64,000 nucleotides of DNA from positions 2,041,001 to 2,105,000 of the forward strand of contig JAYJMM010000118.1 of the NCBI GenBank assembly GCA_037349105.1, given 5' to 3'. The notes beneath the pieces were generated by a model. That model saw only the letters and a program-made list of their open reading frames with translations. It was not told the DNA's origin and searched no databases. The DNA is from Limnomonas spitsbergensis. Taxonomy: Eukaryota > Chlorophyta > Chlorophyceae > Chlamydomonadales. Made by a program: the position numbers and the translations under genes. This document shows, one piece after another, positions 35,794 to 45,350 of the stretch. The stretch's first letter is position 1, and every line of letters starts with the position of its first letter.

Positions 35794-36443
35794 TGTCACA
35801 GTATATTACCGTATACGTGACAGAACCGTTTAGACCGCAGTTAGCGGCCTCGGGGACTCCGCAGCTTCTCTGCGGAGTCTACGGATTTGAACTGAGACCT
35901 AGAAACCCGCTTACGCCGGTTGATTTGACAGATTGTACCGTATTCTGAATTGGGCCTGCCGGGTCCCTGTATCCCGGCAGTTGCCTAGGCTAACTACTTC
36001 GTCCCTTTCTAAAGGACAGACCTCTTATGTAACAAGCTCCGGCCGGCATCCAATGCATGAGGCCTGAGGTGTTCATAACGTCAGTACCTATATCAAGTCA
36101 AGACTAGCTCCGCCTCAGCTGAACTACCTGGAGACAAGTACCTCAGTAGTGAACCGAGACCCTGCCGAAGAAGAAGTACGCAGTCAACCTCCCGGCTACC
36201 TCACCGCGTGTTGCGCGGTAAGTGCCCTTAACATAGCCCAGCTGGATCGCGCCCAGACGGCCAGAAGGCCTACGCTACCATACGTCTATTGCTATACATA
36301 CAAATATCCAGCTCTACTGCTTAACTCGCTGAGCACTCGCAGCCAGTGAAGAGTCACTGAGCCTGCCCGTAGGCGTCCGTCACTGCCGTGAGGAAAGAAG
36401 TCCGCCACGGACCTGAAGCGCACATCGCGTGTCCTTTAGAAAG
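35794..36443 (+). repeat. Element repeat A1
   Basis: Begins TGTCACAGTATATTACCG. Contains two perfect hairpins (35856-35878, 9-base stem; 35956-35980, 8-base stem), a TGTAA at 36028-36032 and a consensus splice donor (GCG|GTAAGT) at about 36219. It probably supplies promoter and leader, and in its A2 copy the polyadenylation site. The only difference from A2 that I saw is G versus A at 36429/44818. Confidence 0.88.
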
Positions 36444-36452
36444 GGACGAAGT
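35996..36452. repeat. 23-base inverted repeat straddling the A1 border
   Basis: 35996-36018 is the exact reverse complement of 36430-36452. The right arm extends 9 bases beyond A1 into the interior. In the A2 copy the left arm is intact but the right arm keeps only its first 14 bases (44819-44832) before B2 begins. Confidence 0.85.
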
Positions 36453-37147
36453 GGATTTAGCCTGATCAGCTTGATTCGCCAATTCCTGCTAAAGGTGCTT
36501 GTGCAGCGGAATTGGAATTTTGTTTGCATGCAAACGACCTTGGACAGCGTTTGAACTGCACTTTGCTGTGGTAATCTCCAGAGAGAGATTGCCAAGTTAA
36601 ACCCTGAGAATCGCTGAGCGTGGCAGCTTAGTGTTGAGTCCAGGAGAGGCTTGAAGATCTGGCTGTGGATTTAAACACCCAGCAGATAATTACCTGTGTG
36701 ACTGCAGATTGTGATCAGGTGGATCCAATCTTTCATCATTGACAGAAGTGAACTTGTGGATAGAACATCCAAGTTTGAAATCTTGTGGGTGTACCAAAGG
36801 ATCCCCGCAGGGACGCAGAGCTGAGCGGACACTACGCAAGAGGCTACATCCACGCAGGGCGTGTGACATCCACGCAGGACGTGAGACATCTAGAAGCAGC
36901 CCAGCCAGCAAGGTGGGAAGAACTGAAAAGGCGAAGGAGGATTCCGCCAGATTGAAATTAGTGAGCAGAAAAGCAGGAAGGCAAGGCCTATCCTGCATAT
37001 TGCTGTACCTGCCATCCGATCTTGGCTCGCAAGCCCTCACCAGATTGCAGTAGGAACAAGGGGGCAGAAGCCTAAAGTTAGCAGATCCTGTAGGGGGTGT
37101 CGCCAGCACGCTTGCAGGACCGTGCGGTTCGTAAATTGCCTGTAGGA
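36444..37147 (+). other. Leader between A1 and the gag-like frame
   Basis: About 700 bases with stops in all frames. A donor in A1 (36219) and acceptor-like sites such as GATTGCAG at 37045-37052 would allow a leader intron, but this is unproven. No tRNA primer-binding site was recognised directly after A1. Confidence 0.4.
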
Positions 37148-40100
37148 ATGACAGACGTAGATCTAAATCCCGATAGGCACCAGCACCCTGACGCCCAACG
37201 GAGAAGTGGGCGTCTGAGGGGGCTGGAGCCGGGTGTAAACCCGATGGAAGCTAGTGATGAGCTGGCTGCAGAAGCCCTGTTGGTGGCGGCGAAGCTGGCA
37301 GGGCCAGTGGGACCGCCCGCAGGAGACAGCAAGGTGCCAGAACCGGGCCGCGTACCGCCCAGAGAGGCAGGGGCGCAGGCAGATGGCTCAGCACTAGTGT
37401 CGCACAAAGGGATCAGCCGAGGTGGGCGAGTGCCCCAATCAACCCTGGATATTCCAAGGCAAGGCCTGGAATATGCGCAGTGGTTGAGACAGGGAGGAAG
37501 AACCCCTGAGCTGACATTGGACCCGGCCGTTGAGGTGTCGCAGACCAGTGGCGCAAATCGGGACAGTGGTCCAGAAGGCGCACCAGAGCAGGACTTGCCC
37601 AGTGGGGCAGGGGCCGTGCAACGAGTCAAGAACGAGCCCGATCACGGTGATCAAGGGGCAGGCACCTCGGCAGCCCCAGAGGGGGCAGCAGAGTGCGGAA
37701 GAGCAAGAGACCTAGGCAGTGGGCCAGAATACGCGACGCAGAAGAGGCTAATGAGAGTGGCAAGTGCTGCGCAGTGCGTTAAAAAGGAGAACGGGGCGAT
37801 GCCCCGTGGTGGAAGTCAGGTGATCAGGAAACCTGCAGATCTGCAGGCGGTGGGTGGAGCACAAGCCGCCACTGCGGAATGGCCCCCAGTAAAAAGGAAG
37901 GAGGATCTGGCTCAGCCAAGAGGGTGGAACAGGCTAGGGCAGTGGGCCACTGGAGTGTGGAAAAGTGTGTGTGACGCAGAGCAGGCGGGGTTAAGCAGTC
38001 TGGCTGTGCCCCAGCAGCGCGCACCCTTGGAGGCACTGACCAGGTGTATGGAGCAGCCAGGTAATCAGGTGTCCCCCAACGGCTGGTCCATGTTTGACAT
38101 CCTCAGCAGTGACAGTGAGCCAAGTCCCAGGCACCTGATCAACTGTATTACGGCAGAGAGTGCCGGCCCACCCAGGCAGGATAGCCTGGTAGCTAGCGAG
38201 CAGCTGCACCTGATCAACTGTATTACGGCAGAGAGTGCCGGCCCACCCAGGCAGGATAGCCCGGTAGCTAGCGAGCAGCTGCACCTGATCAACTGTGTTC
38301 CGATAGGGAATGCTTTTTCACCCAAACCAGTGACCGGTGGCTGCGAGCCAAGCCAACTGCAGGTGCAGGCGTCACGGCTGTGTTTGCAGAAGGAGGCAGT
38401 TCCTGTGACACCTGTAGGGATCGGTGGCTCCGAGCCAAGCCAACTGCAGGTGCAGGCGTCACGGCTGTGTTTGCAGAGAAAGGCAGTTCCTGTGACACCT
38501 GTAGGGATCGGTGGCTGTGAGCCAGACCAACTGCAGGTGCAGGCATCACGGCTGTGTTTGCAGAAGGAGGCAGTTCCTCTGAAAACTGTGGTGGCCGGTG
38601 GCTGTGAGCCAGGCCAACTGCAGGTGCAGGCGTCACGGCTGTGTTTGCAGATGGAGGCAGTTCCTGTGACACCTGTAGGGATCGGTGGCTGTGAGCCAGG
38701 TCAACTGCAGGTGCATGCGTCACGGCTGTTTTTGCCGAGGGAGGCAGCCCATGTGACACCTGTGGCGGCCGCTGGCTGTGAGCCAGGCCAACTGCAGGTG
38801 CATGCGTCACGGCTGTGTTTGCAGAGAGAGGCAGTTCATGTGACACCTGTGGTGACCGATGGCCACGAGCCGTGCCAACTGCAGGTGCAGGCGTCACGGC
38901 TGTGTTTTCAGATGGAGGACGTTCCTGTGACACCTGTGGTGGCCGGTGGCCGTGAGCCAGGCCAACTGCAGGTGCAGGCGTCACGACGGTGCGTGCAGAG
39001 GGAGGCAATTCATGTGACACCTGTAGGGATCGGTGGCTGTGAGCCAGGCCAACTGCAGGTGCAGGCGTCACGTTTGTGTTTGTCGAGGGAGGCAGCCCAT
39101 GTGACACCTGTGGTGGCCGGCGGCTGCGAGCCGGACCAACTGCATCCGTGGGAGCAGAAGCTGACCCAAAGGGTGGCTGAGGAACCAGTTGGCCCAAGTG
39201 AGGTTGAAAACCACGAGCACAGGCAGGCGCCGGTGCTGGTGCAGATGCACCAGCCAGAAGAAGATGGGCCTGTCACACCACCAGTGCCAGCAGCTCCAGG
39301 AGTGGTCCAGGTGCCAATATCAGAACCAGGTGCGGCCCAGCAGGCCAGCAAACAGCTGGAGGCGGCAGAGAATCCTGAGGGGTCAGAGGAGCAGGGGATC
39401 TCCATACCCATGCTGAGGGAAAAGGTGAACTGGTACCAGCAGAAGCTCAAAGGAATGGCCAGGCAGCTGTGGATGGCCAGGCAGCCAGGGATTGCCTGGC
39501 AGATGAGAATGACCAGGCAGCTGAGGATGATGAAGCGTCGCTTGGCAAATAAACTGCAGACGCTGTTGCCACAAGACAGGGCAGCTGACAGTGACGTGGA
39601 TGAAGCTAGGAGCAGCAGGTCTCCGGTGCCAGCACCCGTGAACAACAGCAGCAGCAGGAATGTGTGCCTGGTAGCATTCCCTGCTGCGGTGCCTGCAGAT
39701 GTGGAGCTGGCCAGGCTCTGGGAGGATTGCGCAACAGGTGACCGTCAGCAGCAGATGGACACCCGCAATGCCATGCGTCAGGCCATGAGGTATTACCCCG
39801 GAAGAGTATGCATGTTCTGCGGGTTCGAGTGCGAGCACAGCGACAGTGCATGTGAGCACCTCATGGATGCCAACATCCAGAGGGGGCTGGAGCCGGGTGA
39901 GGACCCGGCTGAGGCCAGTGATGCAGAGATCAAGCGCGAGGGAGCTGAGATCAAGCCTGCTGTGACCAGGCAGGCCCCGCAGAGCAGCAAAGAACCACAG
40001 GAAAAGTCAGCTGTACCGGTGGGAAAGCCGTGGGCTGACCTAATATCTGAGGAAGAGCTGCCTGATCCGATACAAGAAGAGAAGGGGCGGCAGCCAGTGA

Positions 40101-42733
40101 CAGGGCTGCGCCCAAGGCAGCCAATGCGACCACGCAGGGTGCCGGTTCAAAGAGGGGTGGGATCCACAGTTTACGGGACGCCGCTGTCCAAGTTTACGCC
40201 CAGTGTGGGCAGACCTGTGCAGACACCCAAGGAGGGATCTAGCAGCCAGATGCGAGCAGGCGGCGGCCACAAGGAAATCCTGCGCGGATTTTATCAAGGT
40301 ACAGCACAGGCGCAGGATACCAGACCTAGAGAGCCAGAGCGCTCCGGGACTGGGGGAGTAGTGTGCGGCAATGAGGAGTCAGAAGGACCGATCGGTTGGG
40401 CAGGAATTTTGCAGTGGGCAACAGACCTGTGGAAGCAAGTTTGCTCCAGGACGTTCTTGCATTTCCAGGACCAGGTCACAGCCATTGAGGAGTTCAAGGC
40501 CCATCATCTGAGGGGATGGGCAACAAAGGCCATGCTGGGTATCCCCCACACAGGGCAGGACAGGGCGACGCTGTTAAGCGCCCTTGGACAGGTATCCAAG
40601 GGAAGGGCTGGACGCGAAGCAGCCCTGGCTGTTAAGGCCTTCGCAGATGAGTGGTGCAATGAGGTAACAGGAAATCAGGTGGAACCGGGATCCGAGCCAG
40701 AAGATGAGGAGGACCAGGCATGGGAAGGATTTAAAACAGCGGGGCAGCGGCCTGAGGAGCTCAGGGAAGTCCAAAGGTGGCAGCAGCAAGCAAGAACCGC
40801 GCCAACCCCAACACTCAGATCTGAGGTTTTTGAGGTCAGCAGCGAGCCAAGCCTCAGGGGGCGGCCAAGGGGCAGGGAAGAGCCCAGGGCCAGTAGCCCA
40901 GCCGCCAGCGAAAGGGCGGAGTTGACTAGCCGATCGCTGGCCAGGATGGCTGAGCAAGGCGTAGCAACGCGCAGAGCAAACAGGCAAGAGTCCTATGCAC
41001 TCCTGCGCATAATCGAGGACAAAGAGAACACAGGCCAGGAAACCCAGGTGGATTACATCGAGGAGTTCCTGAGGAAAAGGCAAGAGGGCGCAGCAAGAGG
41101 AACACAACAGGACGAGCCTGCAGGCAGTGTGCGCTTCAGTGGACCAAGAAGGCAGGAAACCAGAGGGGAAACACAATCTGATTCCTACGTCAGGAATTAC
41201 ACAGGAGGGAAACAGCCAAGCTGGCAGAGCCAGGAGCCGCCCAGGGGGCAGGCAGACGGCAGGGAACAGCCAAACTGGCAGAGCCAGGAGCCGCCCAGGG
41301 GGCCGGCAGAATACGGCAGGAGGACACAGCCAGGCGAGCCAAGCCAGAAGCCGCCCAGGGGGCAGGCAGAATCCGGCAGAGGATCACAGCCTCGGGAGTC
41401 TGGCCCAGAGGAGAGAAAAAGCAGAGATGAGGCTGATCAGCCGCCACCCGAGAGGAGCAGAGGCTCCGCGAGCAGGGCCGGCAGACAGTCGTCCGGGGGC
41501 GGACAAGCCCAGGATGGGGCTGGCCGCAGAAACAGCCAGTACCAGCGCAGTCGCAGCCCATCAGGGGGCGACAGTAGCGGATCTGGATCAGACTCCAGTT
41601 TAGACGAGTCGGGGTCAGGTGGAGCGGACAGGCGCGGGCCAAGGGCCAGGCGGGAGTCCAGCGACCAGGAAATGAAGAGGCTCGATAGGGAGCAGACAAG
41701 GATGAACATGCAGCTGCTGCAGCAGATGGTCCTGCAGCTGGCAGGGGTGGCCAAATATACCAAAATCCCAGCTATCCAAGGCAACGTGCCGGTGTTGGAT
41801 ATGTCACACCCGGGCGCGGTTGCAGCCAAGAAATATTGCCAAGAGTGTGGCTATTGGGGATCACACAACAGACTGGCGCTGTCGGATGAACCACCGGCGC
41901 TGGCCGTGGTGGCAGGGGAAATTGTTGGATCCTGCCAGTCACCCTCGGCCATGGCCATGCTCGTGCGATCCCTGGCCAGGTTGTGGAACAACAAGCCTGC
42001 CAGTGTGGGGCCGTTGATGGTGGCCATCAGGGCAGCGCCCCATGCAGGGGACAGGGCCACCAAGGAGGTGGAAAGGATCAGGGGGCAGTGGGCCGCTCCA
42101 GCAGAGGAGCAGTGCTGTGCGGTTTCCCTGCTTACCCTGTGGATCAGGGTGGTAAAGGAGGAGGTGGGGAAGCCGACCTCGGATGAGAGATCCGCGATCA
42201 CCAACCTCAAGCTGGGAGTCAAAACAACCTTGGATCCAGAGGTCAAGCCAGAGGAGACAGTGGAGGCGTTTGCGCACAGAGTACTGTCCACAGCAGAGCT
42301 GCTGCAGATCTCGAGGGATGCAGTGGACTACTTTGGCAGAAGGCACTCGGTCTCGCACATGTTCTATGAGGGGCTGCCAGTGGCCACCAGGGTCAAGCTG
42401 AGCAAGTTCGTGATCACTGTGCCAGGGTACTTGTGCATGACCGATGAGGAGCAGATCACAGTGCTGACGCAGCAGGTGGTGCTGTGGGAGAAGTTCGCCC
42501 TGGAAATGGGGGACCTGATGGTCACAGATCACAGGCCTACGGCAGAAGAGGAGAATGAGATGGAAGAGGCAGAAGAGGAGAATGAGATGGAAGAGGAGGA
42601 AGAGGCGGATGAGGAGGAGGAGGCGCGAGAGGCTTCTTGGAGGAAGAGACTTTTTGGAGAAAGATATTCCTTGGATGAAGAGAAGCCAATGTCACCCAGC
42701 GAGCGGTCCATAAATGGGCCAAGGTGGCGCTAG
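37148..42733 (+). CDS. Gag-like protein of the 35.8-45.1 kb element, 1,861 aa
   Basis: One uninterrupted frame from the ATG at 37148 to TAG at 42731-42733; the frame is open slightly upstream but without ATG. Order of parts: a hydrophilic N-terminus; a twice-repeated 25-residue unit (LINCITAESAGPPRQDS); nine to ten copies of a 29-residue unit (consensus VTPVGIGGCEPGQLQVQASR plus LCLQREA) at 38314-39145; a Cys/His cluster CMFCGFECEHSDSACEH near residue 890; basic and Ser/Arg-rich segments with QEPPRGQA repeats (41215-41400) and RSPSGGDSSGSGSDSS; a more conserved-looking helical part (about 41690-42540, with KRLDREQTRMNMQLLQQM, a second Cys pair YCQECGYWGSH, and VEAFAHRVLSTAELLQISRD); and a Glu-rich tail. 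No polymerase, protease or integrase motif. The last helical part resembles the capsid-like region of retroelement Gag proteins in position and style, which is inference. The intact frame suggests recent selection or recent insertion. Confidence 0.72.
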   Translation: MTDVDLNPDRHQHPDAQRRSGRLRGLEPGVNPMEASDELAAEALLVAAKLAGPVGPPAGDSKVPEPGRVPPREAGAQADGSALVSHKGISRGGRVPQSTLDIPRQGLEYAQWLRQGGRTPELTLDPAVEVSQTSGANRDSGPEGAPEQDLPSGAGAVQRVKNEPDHGDQGAGTSAAPEGAAECGRARDLGSGPEYATQKRLMRVASAAQCVKKENGAMPRGGSQVIRKPADLQAVGGAQAATAEWPPVKRKEDLAQPRGWNRLGQWATGVWKSVCDAEQAGLSSLAVPQQRAPLEALTRCMEQPGNQVSPNGWSMFDILSSDSEPSPRHLINCITAESAGPPRQDSLVASEQLHLINCITAESAGPPRQDSPVASEQLHLINCVPIGNAFSPKPVTGGCEPSQLQVQASRLCLQKEAVPVTPVGIGGSEPSQLQVQASRLCLQRKAVPVTPVGIGGCEPDQLQVQASRLCLQKEAVPLKTVVAGGCEPGQLQVQASRLCLQMEAVPVTPVGIGGCEPGQLQVHASRLFLPREAAHVTPVAAAGCEPGQLQVHASRLCLQREAVHVTPVVTDGHEPCQLQVQASRLCFQMEDVPVTPVVAGGREPGQLQVQASRRCVQREAIHVTPVGIGGCEPGQLQVQASRLCLSREAAHVTPVVAGGCEPDQLHPWEQKLTQRVAEEPVGPSEVENHEHRQAPVLVQMHQPEEDGPVTPPVPAAPGVVQVPISEPGAAQQASKQLEAAENPEGSEEQGISIPMLREKVNWYQQKLKGMARQLWMARQPGIAWQMRMTRQLRMMKRRLANKLQTLLPQDRAADSDVDEARSSRSPVPAPVNNSSSRNVCLVAFPAAVPADVELARLWEDCATGDRQQQMDTRNAMRQAMRYYPGRVCMFCGFECEHSDSACEHLMDANIQRGLEPGEDPAEASDAEIKREGAEIKPAVTRQAPQSSKEPQEKSAVPVGKPWADLISEEELPDPIQEEKGRQPVTGLRPRQPMRPRRVPVQRGVGSTVYGTPLSKFTPSVGRPVQTPKEGSSSQMRAGGGHKEILRGFYQGTAQAQDTRPREPERSGTGGVVCGNEESEGPIGWAGILQWATDLWKQVCSRTFLHFQDQVTAIEEFKAHHLRGWATKAMLGIPHTGQDRATLLSALGQVSKGRAGREAALAVKAFADEWCNEVTGNQVEPGSEPEDEEDQAWEGFKTAGQRPEELREVQRWQQQARTAPTPTLRSEVFEVSSEPSLRGRPRGREEPRASSPAASERAELTSRSLARMAEQGVATRRANRQESYALLRIIEDKENTGQETQVDYIEEFLRKRQEGAARGTQQDEPAGSVRFSGPRRQETRGETQSDSYVRNYTGGKQPSWQSQEPPRGQADGREQPNWQSQEPPRGPAEYGRRTQPGEPSQKPPRGQAESGRGSQPRESGPEERKSRDEADQPPPERSRGSASRAGRQSSGGGQAQDGAGRRNSQYQRSRSPSGGDSSGSGSDSSLDESGSGGADRRGPRARRESSDQEMKRLDREQTRMNMQLLQQMVLQLAGVAKYTKIPAIQGNVPVLDMSHPGAVAAKKYCQECGYWGSHNRLALSDEPPALAVVAGEIVGSCQSPSAMAMLVRSLARLWNNKPASVGPLMVAIRAAPHAGDRATKEVERIRGQWAAPAEEQCCAVSLLTLWIRVVKEEVGKPTSDERSAITNLKLGVKTTLDPEVKPEETVEAFAHRVLSTAELLQISRDAVDYFGRRHSVSHMFYEGLPVATRVKLSKFVITVPGYLCMTDEEQITVLTQQVVLWEKFALEMGDLMVTDHRPTAEEENEMEEAEEENEMEEEEEADEEEEAREASWRKRLFGERYSLDEEKPMSPSERSINGPRWR
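38132..38290 (+). repeat. 75-base coding tandem repeat
   Basis: Two nearly identical 75-base copies (from 38132 and 38207) and the start of a third (from 38282), encoding LINCITAESAGPPRQDS. Confidence 0.9.
38314..39145 (+). repeat. 87-base coding tandem repeat (29-residue unit, about 9.5 copies)
   Basis: Period 87 measured between equivalent bases at 38397 and 38484. Copies differ mainly at G/D/S/C after EP and at the residues before EA. All copies keep the frame. Confidence 0.92.
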
Positions 42734-43937
42734 GCTTCCAACAAAGAGGAGGAGTCAGCCCTTGCGGAGCTTACCGAGACCTGAGGCCGAGCCCAGAGCG
42801 GCAAGGCCGCTGAGCACGTGACGTTACCCACGCCGTAACTGGCAATGGGCGGGCAGGCGCCTACAGAGCAGAAAATGCAGACGCAGAGCGGCTTGTCCTA
42901 AGTAACCGGCAGGCAGTGGGCCGGCAGCCAGCGGACCGAAGACGGAAGATGCAGGATTGGAGTTAAAGCTATCGCAGCAACATAGTGAAAATTTGTTTCT
43001 CAAACACCGTAGCAGCAAGGCTACGGTAGTACATATGTTATGAAGATGATGAGCGAGGAGAATTAGTCAACTCGGGCGATGATAACACAGCAGGGGGCGG
43101 ATCACGCTGCTACGGCGCACATTTCCTGTGGCCATTGAAGACCAGGCGGCTATGGCGCAGTGGGGCGAGAGCAGCGGTTGTTCTTAGCTTGACCTGATAA
43201 CTTTGAAAATTTCTCTGTTTGCTAGCCAGTAGTGGGCTGAACAGCCTGGATTTGTAGGATTCTGCGCATTGCGCTTCAGCTGAGACTCGGTGGATTTTTT
43301 TAATTCTGATTGAAGAAGGCCTGAACCAGGCAGATTTGCTGAGACGATTTGAGCTTCTACGTACATATTTTCCAGAAGTTTAAAGATTCTGATTTCTGAT
43401 GATTTCTGATGACTTCTGATGACTTCTGATGATTTCTGAACTTGGTTTCTGATGGTTTCTGATGATTGCTGAGGGTTTCTGATGGGTTCCGACCCTTTAT
43501 TGCCTGCAACCAAGCATGACACTGGTAACGGTACCGGATTCTGTGTGGTCCGCCACGGGTTTCAGTGAATTTTTTCTTTGATGAATTTCCTTGTGTGGAT
43601 GTCCTGCAGCACATTTCCTGCAGTGGATTTTCTTCAGGGGATTTTTTTTTACCGACTGGCTGGATTGCAGTCAGATGTTTAGGAGGCTTCAGTGTTAGGG
43701 AACTGACAAGTTCTGGGCGTACAGATTTTGCTTTGAAAACAGCCTGAACCAGGCTGATGTGTGTATATAGCCTGAACCAGGCAGATGCGGGGGACGGCCT
43801 GAACCAGGCAGATTTGCTTTGATATTTTGATCTTCTGAGGTGTACATATTGCCAGAAGTTTCTTTCTTTCAGTACCGACCCCTTTTTCCGGCTCCCAGCG
43901 CATGCCCTTTAGGCTTAACGCTGAGGAGCGGGGGGCG
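42734..43937 (+). other. 3' non-coding interior of the element
   Basis: No open frame of note. It holds short repeats: a run of TTTCTGATGA-like 10-11-base units (43384-43490), four copies of the interrupted palindrome GCCTGAACCAGGC (near 43318, 43741, 43770 and 43797), and a near-duplicate of the stretch that follows this motif (43318-43380 versus 43797-43861). Confidence 0.7.
43384..43490. repeat. Short tandem repeat TTTCTGATGA
   Basis: About ten degenerate copies of GATTTCTGAT/GACTTCTGAT, period 10-11 bases, inside the element's 3' non-coding part. Confidence 0.85.
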
Positions 43938-44180
43938 AGTGAAGTAGTAGGGGCGGTACCCACAAGACAGGGACACCCAGACATTACCCCTAGGCAGAGA
44001 GACTTCCTGCTAGGGCCGAACCTTACAGTAGCCAGTTAACAGCTCTTGTCTGAAGTACAAGGAGTCTGTGTGTACGGTAATGTACCGTGTTTATGAGTAG
44101 AAGGACACTTCTCTAAGGCGCCTTTACCGGAGATTCCGGAGTTTACCATATTGGCACGTTTACTGCTTTATGGTGCGACA
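43938..44180 (+). repeat. Element repeat B1
   Basis: 243 bases, beginning AGTGAAGTAGTAGGGGCGG and ending TGGTGCGACA. No difference from B2 was seen. Contains the small hairpin ACGGTA ATG TACCGT. It touches A2 through GC, producing the palindrome GACAGCTGTC at the junction. Confidence 0.88.
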
Positions 44181-44182
44181 GC

Positions 44183-44832
44183 TGTCACAGTATATTACCG
44201 TATACGTGACAGAACCGTTTAGACCGCAGTTAGCGGCCTCGGGGACTCCGCAGCTTCTCTGCGGAGTCTACGGATTTGAACTGAGACCTAGAAACCCGCT
44301 TACGCCGGTTGATTTGACAGATTGTACCGTATTCTGAATTGGGCCTGCCGGGTCCCTGTATCCCGGCAGTTGCCTAGGCTAACTACTTCGTCCCTTTCTA
44401 AAGGACAGACCTCTTATGTAACAAGCTCCGGCCGGCATCCAATGCATGAGGCCTGAGGTGTTCATAACGTCAGTACCTATATCAAGTCAAGACTAGCTCC
44501 GCCTCAGCTGAACTACCTGGAGACAAGTACCTCAGTAGTGAACCGAGACCCTGCCGAAGAAGAAGTACGCAGTCAACCTCCCGGCTACCTCACCGCGTGT
44601 TGCGCGGTAAGTGCCCTTAACATAGCCCAGCTGGATCGCGCCCAGACGGCCAGAAGGCCTACGCTACCATACGTCTATTGCTATACATACAAATATCCAG
44701 CTCTACTGCTTAACTCGCTGAGCACTCGCAGCCAGTGAAGAGTCACTGAGCCTGCCCGTAGGCGTCCGTCACTGCCGTGAGGAAAGAAGTCCGCCACGGA
44801 CCTGAAGCGCACATCGCATGTCCTTTAGAAAG
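44183..44832 (+). repeat. Element repeat A2
   Basis: Direct repeat of A1, 650 bases. Carries TGTAA at 44417-44421, a likely polyadenylation signal for the element's transcript. Confidence 0.88.
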
Positions 44833-45073
44833 TGAAGTAGTAGGGGCGGTACCCACAAGACAGGGACACCCAGACATTACCCCTAGGCAGAGAGACTTCC
44901 TGCTAGGGCCGAACCTTACAGTAGCCAGTTAACAGCTCTTGTCTGAAGTACAAGGAGTCTGTGTGTACGGTAATGTACCGTGTTTATGAGTAGAAGGACA
45001 CTTCTCTAAGGCGCCTTTACCGGAGATTCCGGAGTTTACCATATTGGCACGTTTACTGCTTTATGGTGCGACA
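44831..45073 (+). repeat. Element repeat B2
   Basis: Direct repeat of B1. Its end, GCGACA, is followed by ATCA, the same four bases that precede A1. Confidence 0.88.
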
Positions 45074-45242
45074 ATCAGCATGGCCCACTGGCAGGTCTGC
45101 ACTACCGTTCTAAACTGGATGTCCCCCATATACTGCACATTTCTGGCTAGACACTTCTGGCACAAAACATTACAATAAAATGTGTGCCGGGTTTTCCGCT
45201 ATCTACAGCGCATGGGGGCAGCATCGGCATCAACAAGAAGTA

Positions 45243-45350
45243 GACCCGCCCATGTCAAACCCCGCCCATGTCAAACCCGCCCCGTCACCCCCTGTCAAAC
45301 CCCGTCAGACCTGCCCCTATCAAACCCCGCCCATGTCAACCCACCCCGAT
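45243..45350. repeat. Minisatellite CCCGCCCATGTCAAAC
   Basis: About six or seven degenerate copies of a 15-17-base unit (CCGCCCATGTCAAACC, CCCCCTGTCAAACCCCGTCA), just right of the inserted element. Confidence 0.8.

Larger units (their letters stand above)
35794..45073 (+). mobile_element. 9.3-kb retroelement-like insertion, repeats A1 - gag - B1 - A2 - B2
   Basis: Direct repeats: A1 35794-36443 and A2 44183-44832 (650 bases each, one difference seen); B1 43938-44180 and B2 44831-45073 (243 bases each, no difference seen). B1 and A2 are separated by GC only. This is the split-direct-repeat order of PAT/Kangaroo-type DIRS-like elements (Kangaroo is known from Volvox). Alternatively A2+B2 (891 bases, TG...CA) is an LTR and A1 a 5' LTR that lacks its B part. 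ATCA borders the insertion on both sides. The interior carries one intact gag-like frame and no reverse transcriptase, RNase H, integrase or tyrosine recombinase, so the element is non-autonomous. The near-identity of the repeats points to recent insertion. Confidence 0.85.

Noticed and set aside
36149..36349. 66-codon frame repeated at 44538-44738
   Set aside because: Starts with GTG, exists twice only because it lies in the A repeats, and a splice donor and non-coding hairpins share the same region.
36444..36470. tRNA primer-binding site after A1
   Set aside because: No convincing match to a tRNA 3' end was recognised by eye; a systematic search would be needed.
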